A stretch of DNA of 64,000 bases. Origin: Endozoicomonas sp. ISHI1 (lineage in GTDB: Bacteria; Pseudomonadota; Gammaproteobacteria; Pseudomonadales; Endozoicomonadaceae). The notes under the pieces were generated by a model. That model saw only the letters and a list, made by a program, of their open reading frames with translations. It was not told the origin of the DNA and ran no database searches. The number at the start of each line of letters is the position of its first letter. Position 1 is the stretch's first letter. Positions 34,483 to 42,351 of the stretch are shown piece by piece. The position numbers and the translations under genes were made by a program. The stretch spans positions 1 through 64,000 of the forward strand of contig NZ_JAGRPU010000032.1 in assembly GCF_024606225.1 (NCBI RefSeq), in the 5' to 3' direction.

Positions 34483-36057
34483 ATTATTAAATCCCCACTC
34501 TTTTCGGCACTGTTTTTGCTGCTACTGACGCTGTCTGTCGTCTGTCAGAGTCAACCGTTAACAGGACATTTTGTTATCGAGTTTGAACAGAAAACAAATT
34601 CTCCAAATCAGAGCTATTCTGCAAAGCCTGACCGGCAATTATCGGGCAATCAGTCAGGAGTTGTCAGCACAAACGACTGTGCAGAATCAGATTCGATGCC
34701 TGATAGCACACGACAGCGATCTCAAGATTACTGCGCAAACACGTCCCTTGCTGAATCGATTTCATGGCAATGGCTTTACACCACTCACCTGCTGGTTGCT
34801 TATGAACAGATCCTGACCACCAAAGATGCCCCTTCTGGCTTCATCCATTATTCATGGTTACTTGCAGAAGGAGTTGTCGCTTTGGGTTGGCTTTTAAAAA
34901 GCTATTGGAACTCCTATCCACCGCTCTTTAACCCAATTGAACAACAAGAGGCAACGTCTATGCAGACACAGGGAGATCAACTGTGTGCAGCCATCACTAT
35001 GATGTTGGGCTCTGGACAAAATCAGCAACAATGCCAACCATCAGAATCATCCGATCGTGAAGTCCCGGAAGCCACCAGTCACTTTACAGACGCTTGCATT
35101 CGTCTCCTTTATTCTGACTCTGGAGACGACAAAGGATACCCTCAAAAACAGCAGCATACTTTCGGTTTAAATTGTTTTGCCCATCCCTGTCATGGCGTTT
35201 GTAGTTTTCGGCAATCATCCGATATCAGAGAGACCTCTGAATGGCCTGAAAATTTCGTAGAAAGTTCGACAGCCCAAATAGGAGTATCAGCCGGACAAAG
35301 CTCATGCCCTCATTTAGCCAATGGATACTGCCTTAGTTGCATAGGCCACTTTGATCCTGTATTCGCCACACATTTCCAACACTCAATGAGTGCACAGGCT
35401 GCCTATGCAACTGACCCTGCCGGGTCAATAAATCATGGGTTGCCAATGCCCATAAACCGGACTTCCACCACTCATGATTTTGTGGCCATTAATGAGCCTC
35501 TTTATCCTCCTGACCCTCTCGAAGAAATCGGAATGTCATCTCACAAAAGCAAATACCACAGCGGACAACAAACCTGTGACGCAACAGTCATCGGGGAGGA
35601 AGGCCAGGAGCGATCATGTGGAAAGATCTGCAAGAACAGACAAGCCTTGTCGGTTCACAAAACCAGAGCGCATACCGGTCAGAAAGCCTGTGATGTAGCA
35701 TTGGTCGGAGAGGATGGCCAGCCACGACTGTGTGGGGTTGTCTGCAAGAATCTTCAAGCCCTGAAAGATCATAAAAGCAAAATCCACAGTGGGCAAAAAA
35801 CCTGTAGTGCGATAGTGGTCGGGGAGGACGGACAGCCGCGGCCGTGTGGGACGGTCTGCAAAAATATTCAAGTCCTGTCGTATCATAGAAGAAGAGACCA
35901 CAGCGGGCAACAAACCTGCGCCGTGGTTTTGGTTGGGAGGGATTGCCAGCAGCGGCTATGCGGAAAGATATGCAGGAGTGCTCGAGCCCTGTCGGACCAC
36001 AAAAGAGTTCATCGAAAACGTAAACCTGTTGGTGTGGACGAAAACCTCACCCCTTGA
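34483..36057 (+). CDS. Copy 18: exported zinc-finger array protein, 4 fingers
   Basis: The product is 524 residues from ATT 34483 (513 from TTG 34516). Signal peptide (M)IKSPLFSALFLLLLTLSVVC. The Cys core is NCFAHPCHGVCSF with SCPHLANGYCLSC. The linker (PLEEIGM) breaks off into the second half of a finger (SSHKSKYH), the trace of a deletion that joined linker to array in frame. Four fingers follow from about residue 360. The tail is RKRKPVGVDENLTP. Confidence 0.78.
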   Translation: MIKSPLFSALFLLLLTLSVVCQSQPLTGHFVIEFEQKTNSPNQSYSAKPDRQLSGNQSGVVSTNDCAESDSMPDSTRQRSQDYCANTSLAESISWQWLYTTHLLVAYEQILTTKDAPSGFIHYSWLLAEGVVALGWLLKSYWNSYPPLFNPIEQQEATSMQTQGDQLCAAITMMLGSGQNQQQCQPSESSDREVPEATSHFTDACIRLLYSDSGDDKGYPQKQQHTFGLNCFAHPCHGVCSFRQSSDIRETSEWPENFVESSTAQIGVSAGQSSCPHLANGYCLSCIGHFDPVFATHFQHSMSAQAAYATDPAGSINHGLPMPINRTSTTHDFVAINEPLYPPDPLEEIGMSSHKSKYHSGQQTCDATVIGEEGQERSCGKICKNRQALSVHKTRAHTGQKACDVALVGEDGQPRLCGVVCKNLQALKDHKSKIHSGQKTCSAIVVGEDGQPRPCGTVCKNIQVLSYHRRRDHSGQQTCAVVLVGRDCQQRLCGKICRSARALSDHKRVHRKRKPVGVDENLTP

Positions 36058-36148
36058 TCTGACAGCCTACCTTTCATGATATTTGCCCGGTGCAACCTTG
36101 GTCTTTTAAAACAAGGTCTTTGAAAGAAATTACGCTTGTTTTCTTGAT

Positions 36149-36185
36149 CTATCCTTCTTTTCTGGAACCCGAAACGCAAGGATAG
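36149..36185 (+). promoter_or_regulatory. SD-masking leader hairpin, copy 19
   Basis: Perfect 8-bp stem. The next codon is ACG (36187); a GTG follows at 36208. Confidence 0.72.
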
Positions 36186-36186
36186 A

Positions 36187-38343
36187 ACGATTAAGCATTC
36201 ACTCTTTGTGGCGCTGTTGTCGCTACTACTAATGTTTTTTGTCATTTGTCAGGCTCAACCGTTGACAAGGGGTTTTGTTGTCGAGTTTGAACAAAAAGCA
36301 GTTTCTCCAACGCTGAGCTTTTCTATAAACCCTGACTGGCATACATTGCCGGGTAATGCGCCAGACATTTACGATAACAATGGCCATAAATTAAGAGTTT
36401 CGCTGACTGATGAAAAACGACAAAGACACAATAACGTAGTAAAACACCCCATTTTTGAATCTATTTCGTGGCAATGGCTTTATACTACTCATCTGTTGGT
36501 TAGTAACGAACTGATCCTGAGAAACAAAGACGTCTCTCTTAACTCCACCCCTTATACATGGCTAATTTTAGAAGCGGTTGTCGCTATCGGTTGGCTTTTA
36601 AGAAACTATTGGCCCCCCGATTCACCACTGTTTTGCCCGATTGAACAACAAGAGGCAACGTCTATGCTGACACAGAGGGATCACCCATTTGCGACCATCG
36701 CTATGATGTTCAGCTCCGGACAAGACCAACAAGAAAGCCAACCATCAGAATCATCGGGTCAGCAAGCCTCTCAAGCCACCAGTCACTTTACAGGCTCTTT
36801 CATTAGCCTTCTGTTTTCTGACTATGACGACAATAACGGAGGCCCACAACAACACCAGCATACTCTGGGTTTAAATTGTTTCGTCCATCCCTGTAATGGT
36901 GCTTGCAGTTTCCGGCAATCATCCGATGGCGAAAAGCCCGCTGAGTCCCGCTGTGAGCAGTCCGACGCACCGATACAGACGACAAAAATAGAAATCGCTC
37001 AATTAGGAGCAACGGCAAATACCGGACAAAGCTCATACCCTGACTTGACGAATAAACACTATCTAAGTTGCATAAGCTCTTCTGATCCTGAAAAAGCTAC
37101 ACACTCCTTGGATAATTCGCTTTTTCAAGAATTGCAGGAACTTTCTGACAGTCAATTCTCACTCTATTTCGACCAACTAGTTGAGCCAGAGCCGTATGTT
37201 ATTAATGGTAATCTGCCCAATAGCTGCAACCATACAGACGGGGTCGCCTCAGACGGGGTCACCTCAGACGGGGTCGCCTTTACGCTCGGGCATTTGCCTG
37301 CCATCAATAATGATTTTGGATTCATTAATGAGCCATTCGATCCAAGTAGTATTCTCGAAGAAGCCGGATTTTCCCTTACGCTCAGCCATTCAGCAGCCCG
37401 GCAAACAAACACTGAAGTATTCCAACCGGGTCAGGACCAACCCCATCTTTTCCGAACAAGCTCAGTACAAGCCCTGTTAGCTCAGAAAATAAAAGAAAAC
37501 ATCGAACAAAAAACTTGTGACGTGAAAGTATTGGGGAAGGATGGCCAGCTGCAGTCATGCGGGAAAGTCTACAAGGATACCCTATCGCTGTCATCTCACA
37601 AAAGCAAATACCACACCGGGCAAAAATCCTGTGACATAACCATAGTCGTGGACGGCCAGCCGCGGCCATGCGGCGCGGTCTTCAAGCATGCTCAATCTCT
37701 GTCGTCTCACAAAAGCAGATTCCATAAGTGGCAGATAACCTGTGATATGACCGTGGTTGGGGAGGATGGCCAGCATCGGCCATGCAAAAAGGTCTGCAAG
37801 AGTCCTCATGTCCTGTCGGGTCACAAAAGAAAAGACCATAGCGGGCAACAAACCTGTGACGAGACAGTGGTCGGGGAGGATGGTCAGCCGAAGCCATGCA
37901 GGACGTCATGCAGGAATGCTAGTGCTCTGTCGACCCACAAAAGCAAATATCACACCGGGAAACAAACCTGTTACGTAAGCGTGGACGGAGAGAATGGTTT
38001 ACCGCAGCCATGCAAAAAGATCTACAAGAGTACTAAAGCACTTGCAGATCACAAAAGAAAAGACCACAGTGGACTACAAACTTGCGACCTGGCAGTGATC
38101 GGGCAGGATGGCCAGCAACGACCATGCGGCACGGTCTGCAAGAATATCGAAGTTCTGTTGTGTCACAAAAGAAAAGAACACACCGGGCAACAAACCTGTA
38201 GCATCATTTTGATCGGGAAGGATGGCCAGCTGCGGCAATGCGGAAAGATCTGCAGGAATACTAAAGCCTTCTCGGATCACAAAAGAATACATCGCAAACG
38301 TAAACCTGTTGATGTAAACAAGGACGATGACCCCAATCCATGA
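36187..38343 (+). CDS. Copy 19: exported zinc-finger array protein, 7 fingers, composite linker
   Basis: The product is 718 residues from ACG 36187 (711 from GTG 36208). The first Cys core is NCFVHPCNGACSF; the second has lost two Cys (SYPDLTNKHYLSC). The linker is the longest here and joins all three modules seen elsewhere: DGVAS repeats, then EEAGFSLTLSHSAARQT, then FQPGQDQPHLFRTSSVQALL. Seven fingers start near residue 439. Finger 2 has a knuckle shortened by two residues (SCDITIVVDGQPRPC). The tail is RKRKPVDVNKDDDPNP. Confidence 0.78.
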   Translation, partial: TIKHSLFVALLSLLLMFFVICQAQPLTRGFVVEFEQKAVSPTLSFSINPDWHTLPGNAPDIYDNNGHKLRVSLTDEKRQRHNNVVKHPIFESISWQWLYTTHLLVSNELILRNKDVSLNSTPYTWLILEAVVAIGWLLRNYWPPDSPLFCPIEQQEATSMLTQRDHPFATIAMMFSSGQDQQESQPSESSGQQASQATSHFTGSFISLLFSDYDDNNGGPQQHQHTLGLNCFVHPCNGACSFRQSSDGEKPAESRCEQSDAPIQTTKIEIAQLGATANTGQSSYPDLTNKHYLSCISSSDPEKATHSLDNSLFQELQELSDSQFSLYFDQLVEPEPYVINGNLPNSCNHTDGVASDGVTSDGVAFTLGHLPAINNDFGFINEPFDPSSILEEAGFSLTLSHSAARQTNTEVFQPGQDQPHLFRTSSVQALLAQKIKENIEQKTCDVKVLGKDGQLQSCGKVYKDTLSLSSHKSKYHTGQKSCDITIVVDGQPRPCGAVFKHAQSLSSHKSRFHKWQITCDMTVVGEDGQHRPCKKVCKSPHVLSGHKRKDHSGQQTCDETVVGEDGQPKPCRTSCRNASALSTHKSKYHTGKQTCYVSVDGENGLPQPCKKIYKSTKALADHKRKDHSGLQTCDLAVIGQDGQQRPCGTVCKNIEVLLCHKRKEHTGQQTCSIILIGKDGQLRQCGKICRNTKAFSDHKRIHRKRKPVDVNKDDDPNP
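37235..37285 (+). repeat. 15-bp DGVAS repeat in copy 19 linker
   Basis: About three copies of gacggggtcgcctca encode TDGVASDGVTSDGVA. Confidence 0.65.
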
Positions 38344-38449
38344 TCTGACACCCGCCCTTTCATGAGGTTTTATCCGTTGCAACTTTGAGCTTTTAACAGA
38401 AGTCATTTGACAGAAGGTCTTTGAGAAAAAACTCGCTTACCTTCTTGAT

Positions 38450-38486
38450 CTATCCTTCCTATCTGTAACTTAAAACGCAAGGGTAG
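38450..38486 (+). promoter_or_regulatory. SD-masking leader hairpin, copy 20
   Basis: CTATCCTT/AAGGGTAG is paired through a T-G wobble. The next codon is ATG (38488). Confidence 0.73.
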
Positions 38487-38487
38487 A

Positions 38488-40425
38488 ATGATTAAACACT
38501 CAATCTTTGCGACAACGCTGTTGCTGATACTGTTTTTGTCTGTCATCTGCCAAGCGGAACCGTTGACAAGACGCTTCATTGTCGAGCTTCAACAAACGAC
38601 AGATTCTCCAGCAAACCAGAGTTTTTCTGTAAGGCAGTGTGACCTGCGAACATTTTCAGGCATTGCCGACACAAACAGCTATGCAGGATCAGCTTCACTG
38701 CCCGACGGCAAACTACGCAGATCCTACGGTTATGGGGTAAAAACAACCCTTATTGAATCGATTTCATGGCAGTTGCTTTACGTCACTCATCTGCTGGTTG
38801 ATTACAAACTGATCCTTAGCATCAAAGATACCCCTAAAAGAGCCATCCCTCACCCGTCACCACCTGTAGAAGCGATTATCGTTGTTGGTTGGCTTTTAAA
38901 AAGCTACTGGAACCAAGATTTACCGTCGTTGAACCCGGTTGAAAAACAAATTGAACAACAAGAGGCAGCACCCAAGCTGACACAGAAGGGTCAACCATTT
39001 GCCATCATTACTATGGGACTTGGCTCTGGACAGAAACAACAAGGCCAGCTTTCAGAATCATCTGACCAGCAAGCCTCGGGGGCAACCATCCAACTTACAG
39101 GCATTTTCACCAGCCCCCGGCATTCTGGCTCGGGCGGCGGTAACGGAGACTCTGAACAACACCCACATACTCTGGGTTTAAATTGTTTCGTAAATAGTTG
39201 CAATGGCGTTTGTATATTCCGGCACTCTTTAGATTCTGATCGCCATGCATATGACCAAAACAATGCATCCCTCGAAACGGAGTCAACCGGCCTACAAGAA
39301 AAAACAATCTCCCTTACTTTTCCCCACTTCCATTCTCAAGCAGGGACTTCAAACACACAACGAACCTGTCCCGCGACAATGATCAGAGAGGATGGTCGGC
39401 GGTGGCCATGCGGGAGAATCTGCAAGAGCGCTCAATCCCTGCGGGATCACAGGAGAAGAGACCACAGCGGGCTACAAACCTGTCTTCTGGCAGTGGTCGG
39501 TGAGGATGCTCAGCAGCAGACATGCGGGAGAGTCTGCAAGAGTTCTAAAGCCCTGTCGGATCACAAAAGAAAAGACCACAGCGGGATACAAACCTGTAAC
39601 CTGACAGTGATCGGGAAGGATGGTCTGTCTCGGCCATGCGGGACAGTCTGCAAGAATGCTCAATCCCTGACGGATCACAAAAGAAGATATCACACTGGAC
39701 AACAAACCTGTCACCTGACAGTGGTCGGGGTGGATAGCCAGCAGCGGCCATGCGGTAAAGTCTGCATGAGTACTAAAGCGCTGTCGGATCACAAAAGAAA
39801 AGACCACAGCGGGAAACAAACCTGTCAGGCGACAGTGATCGGGAAGGATGGTCTGTCTCGGCCATGCGGGACTGTCTGCAAGAATGCTCAATCTTTGTCG
39901 TCTCACAAAAGCAGAAATCACAACGGGCAAAAAACCTGCAAAACAAGCGTGGCCGGAGAAGATGATCAGCCGAAGCCGTGCGGAAAGATCCTTGATACCA
40001 GAAAAACCATGTGGAATGACAAAAGAAAAAATCACTCCGGACAAAAAACCTGTAAAGTGACCGTGGTTGGGGAGGATGGCCTGCAGCGGCCATGCGGAAA
40101 GAACTGCATGAATGCTCAAACTCTGTTGATTCACAAAAGAAAAGAGCACAGCAGGCAACAAACCTGTCACATGATAATGGTTAGGGAGGGTAGCCAGCCT
40201 AGTCCATGCGGGGTGGTCTTAAAGAATGCTCATTCTATGTCATCTCACAAATGCAAATATCACACCGGACGGGTGATCTGTGACGTGACAGTGGTCGGGG
40301 AGGATGGTCAACAACGACCATGTGGAATGGTCTGCAAGAGTAAAAGAATCCTGACAGACCACAGAAGAACACATCTAAAACGCAAGTTTAATGATCTGGA
40401 CCAGAACAATGTCCCCAGTCCTTGA
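38488..40425 (+). CDS. Copy 20: exported zinc-finger array protein, 9 fingers
   Basis: The product is 645 residues from ATG 38488 after AAGGGTAGA. It begins the subfamily (copies 20-25) with a SPANQSFSVRQCD-type insertion and FSGIADTN in place of LPGNPSVIADTN. The Cys core is NCFVNSCNGVCIF; the second cluster is absent and the linker is only ESTGLQEKTISLTFPHF and a little more. Nine finger units start near residue 289. A two-finger block is duplicated: 39559 and 39787 onward are near-identical, 228 bp apart. Unit 6 has Asp for the first His (MWNDKRKNH). The tail is LKRKFNDLDQNNVPSP. Confidence 0.84.
   Translation: MIKHSIFATTLLLILFLSVICQAEPLTRRFIVELQQTTDSPANQSFSVRQCDLRTFSGIADTNSYAGSASLPDGKLRRSYGYGVKTTLIESISWQLLYVTHLLVDYKLILSIKDTPKRAIPHPSPPVEAIIVVGWLLKSYWNQDLPSLNPVEKQIEQQEAAPKLTQKGQPFAIITMGLGSGQKQQGQLSESSDQQASGATIQLTGIFTSPRHSGSGGGNGDSEQHPHTLGLNCFVNSCNGVCIFRHSLDSDRHAYDQNNASLETESTGLQEKTISLTFPHFHSQAGTSNTQRTCPATMIREDGRRWPCGRICKSAQSLRDHRRRDHSGLQTCLLAVVGEDAQQQTCGRVCKSSKALSDHKRKDHSGIQTCNLTVIGKDGLSRPCGTVCKNAQSLTDHKRRYHTGQQTCHLTVVGVDSQQRPCGKVCMSTKALSDHKRKDHSGKQTCQATVIGKDGLSRPCGTVCKNAQSLSSHKSRNHNGQKTCKTSVAGEDDQPKPCGKILDTRKTMWNDKRKNHSGQKTCKVTVVGEDGLQRPCGKNCMNAQTLLIHKRKEHSRQQTCHMIMVREGSQPSPCGVVLKNAHSMSSHKCKYHTGRVICDVTVVGEDGQQRPCGMVCKSKRILTDHRRTHLKRKFNDLDQNNVPSP
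39540..39905 (+). repeat. Two-finger (228-bp) tandem duplication in copy 20
   Basis: The segment from gatcacaaaagaaaagacca through gggaaggatggtctgtctcg recurs 228 bp later with few changes. It encodes ALSDHKRKDHSG, then TVIGKDGLSRPCGTVCKNAQ, twice. The offset is exactly two 114-bp finger units. Confidence 0.75.
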
Positions 40426-40461
40426 TCTGCCTCTCGTCCTTTCATGAGGAGAACTATCAGG

Positions 40462-40565
40462 AGATAAAAGTCGTTTAAATGAATACCCCAAGCCATCCAT
40501 CTTTCCCCGAATGGCACCTGATCGAGCTGTCCTGGCTTAGCAACGGATACAGCTGCGCCTAAATG
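40462..40565. repeat. Intergenic palindromic repeat R2
   Basis: GCCAT (40492-40496) pairs with ATGGC (40511-40515). The downstream part (gatcgagctgtcctgg, then caacggatac) aligns with the repeats at 42164 and 55601. Confidence 0.55.
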
Positions 40566-40599
40566 GTTGTTTAACAAAAAGCACACCTAATTTCCTGAT

Positions 40600-40636
40600 C
40601 TATTCTTCTTCCCAGTAAACCAGAATATAAGGATAG
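40600..40636 (+). promoter_or_regulatory. SD-masking leader hairpin, copy 21
   Basis: CTATTCTT/AAGGATAG is paired with one T-G wobble. The next codon is ATG (40638). Confidence 0.73.
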
Positions 40637-40637
40637 A

Positions 40638-42128
40638 ATGATTAAACACTCACTCTCTAAGGCACCACTGTTGCTGCTATTTTTGCTGCTAGTGTTGCTG
40701 AAAATGTTGTTGTCTGTCGCCTGTCAGGCTGAACCTTTGACCAGACATTTTATTCTCGATCTTAAACAGAAAGCAGATACTCCAACACACCGGTTTTTTT
40801 TTAGAACGCAGCATGATCAGCATACATTTTCAGATATTGCCAACACAAACGGCTTTACAGAATCAGATTCGCCACCTTATATCAAACCACTCAGACTAAG
40901 CGGTATACTGAAACAGGGGGATCATTCCTTTGCAGCCATCACCATGATGCTTGGCTCTGGACATGAACAACCACAACTCGAGTCATCAGAATCATCCGGT
41001 CACAAAGGCCCGGATGCCACCACTTGCTCCAAAGGCTTTTTCACTGCTTCCTTTTCTGACTCCGGCGGCGGGAACGGAAATCCTGGGCAACACCCACATA
41101 CTTTGGATTTAAATTGTTTCATAGATACCTGTCGTGGCGTTTGTCAATTCCGACAATCAGTAGATCCTGATAACTGTGTGTATGATCAGAACAATGCGCT
41201 TTTAGAAACTGAGTCACCCTATCTTAAAGAAAAGTGGATATCCTTTTCGTTTACCCGACTGTCACCCACGACAGAGACTCCGGAAACACAACATGTCTGT
41301 TATTTGACATTGTTCGATAAAGATGGCAAGCCTAAGCCATGCGGAAAAGTTTGCAAAAATTCCAAAGTCCTGTCGACTCACAAAAGAACAATCCACAGCG
41401 GGAAAAAAATCTGTGACGAAACAGTGGTCGGGGAGGATGGTCAGCCGCGAACATGCGAAAAAGTCTGCAAAAATAATCAAGCCCTTTACGATCACAGAAG
41501 AAATAAACATACCGGGCAACAATCCTGTGACCTGCCAATGGCTGCGGAGGATGGCCAGCCGCGAACGTGCAAAAAAGTCTGTAAAAATACTCAAGCCCTT
41601 TACTATCACAAAAGAAAAAAACATACCGGACAACAATCCTGTGACCTGCCAGTGGTTGGGGAGGATGGCCAGTCCCGGCCATGTGGAAAGGTCTTCGAGA
41701 ATGCCATCACCCTGTCGAGTCACAGAAGAGAAGGACACAGCGGACCACAAACCTGTGACGTACCCCTGGTTGGAGAGGGTGGCCAGCCCCGGCCATGCCG
41801 AGTGGTCTGCAAGAATGCTCATGCTCTGTCGACGCACAAAAGTGCTTACCACACCGGACAAAAAACCTGTGAAGTGATAGTGGACAGAGAAGATGGCCAG
41901 CAACAGCCATGCGGGACGATTTGGATAAATGCCCGAGCCCTGACGAAACACAAAAGAAGTGTCCACAGCGAGCAACAAACCTGTAAAGTGACCGTGGTCG
42001 GGGAGGATGGCCAGTCGCGACCATGCGGAAAGTTCTGCAAGAATGCTAATGCCATATCGGATCACAAAAAAAGACACCGAAAACGCAAACATGAGGAACT
42101 GTACCAGAACAACGACCTCAGTCCATGA
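40638..42128 (+). CDS. Copy 21: zinc-finger array protein lacking the hydrophobic pair, 7 fingers
   Basis: At 496 residues from ATG 40638 this is the shortest complete member. The signal peptide is longer (MIKHSLSKAPLLLLFLLLVL, continuing LKMLLSVACQA). An in-frame deletion joins PPYIKPLRLSGI to LKQGDHSFAAITMM, removing the segment with both hydrophobic stretches. If those segments anchor the family in membranes, this copy would be soluble after export. Cys core NCFIDTCRGVC; no second cluster. Seven fingers start near residue 215; units 2 and 3 are a fresh duplication (41451 and 41565, 114 bp apart). Tail RKRKHEELYQNNDLSP. Confidence 0.84.
   Translation: MIKHSLSKAPLLLLFLLLVLLKMLLSVACQAEPLTRHFILDLKQKADTPTHRFFFRTQHDQHTFSDIANTNGFTESDSPPYIKPLRLSGILKQGDHSFAAITMMLGSGHEQPQLESSESSGHKGPDATTCSKGFFTASFSDSGGGNGNPGQHPHTLDLNCFIDTCRGVCQFRQSVDPDNCVYDQNNALLETESPYLKEKWISFSFTRLSPTTETPETQHVCYLTLFDKDGKPKPCGKVCKNSKVLSTHKRTIHSGKKICDETVVGEDGQPRTCEKVCKNNQALYDHRRNKHTGQQSCDLPMAAEDGQPRTCKKVCKNTQALYYHKRKKHTGQQSCDLPVVGEDGQSRPCGKVFENAITLSSHRREGHSGPQTCDVPLVGEGGQPRPCRVVCKNAHALSTHKSAYHTGQKTCEVIVDREDGQQQPCGTIWINARALTKHKRSVHSEQQTCKVTVVGEDGQSRPCGKFCKNANAISDHKKRHRKRKHEELYQNNDLSP
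41448..41675 (+). repeat. Single-finger (114-bp) tandem duplication in copy 21
   Basis: Two consecutive 114-bp units share the motif CKKVCKNTQALYYHKRKKHT (first copy CEKVCKNNQALYDHRRNKHT) followed by GQQSCDLP. They differ at few bases, much closer than other adjacent fingers. Confidence 0.75.
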
Positions 42129-42163
42129 TCTGATAAGGCCTTCTCATCAGGAGATCTATCTGA

Positions 42164-42262
42164 AGACAAAAGTCGTTAAAAAATACTCGAAGCCATCCAT
42201 CTATCCCGGGATAGCTCTTGATCACGCCGTCCGGGGGCTCACCAACGGATACGTCTGCTTCA
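42164..42262. repeat. Intergenic palindromic repeat R3
   Basis: Contains the perfect palindrome CTATCCCGGGATAG and the shared flank ccaacggatacgtctgcttc. Its flanking bases align with R1, R2 and R4. Confidence 0.6.
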
Positions 42263-42313
42263 ATGTTTCCTTAACGGAAGGTCGCTCACATAAAACACAG
42301 TTATTTTCTTGAT

Positions 42314-42350
42314 CTATCCTTTCATGCGGTAAACCGGAACGTAAGGATAT
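42314..42350 (+). promoter_or_regulatory. SD-masking leader hairpin, copy 22
   Basis: CTATCCTT/AAGGATAT keeps seven pairs; the loop differs (tcatgcggtaaaccggaacgt). The next codon is ATG (42352). Confidence 0.7.
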
Positions 42351-42351
42351 A

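Noticed and set aside
41323-41877. Plus-strand open frame inside copy 21's array in another frame (similar ones at 4316, 31574 and 63341)
   Set aside because: It shows the same periodic repeat in a shifted frame and no ribosome-binding site.
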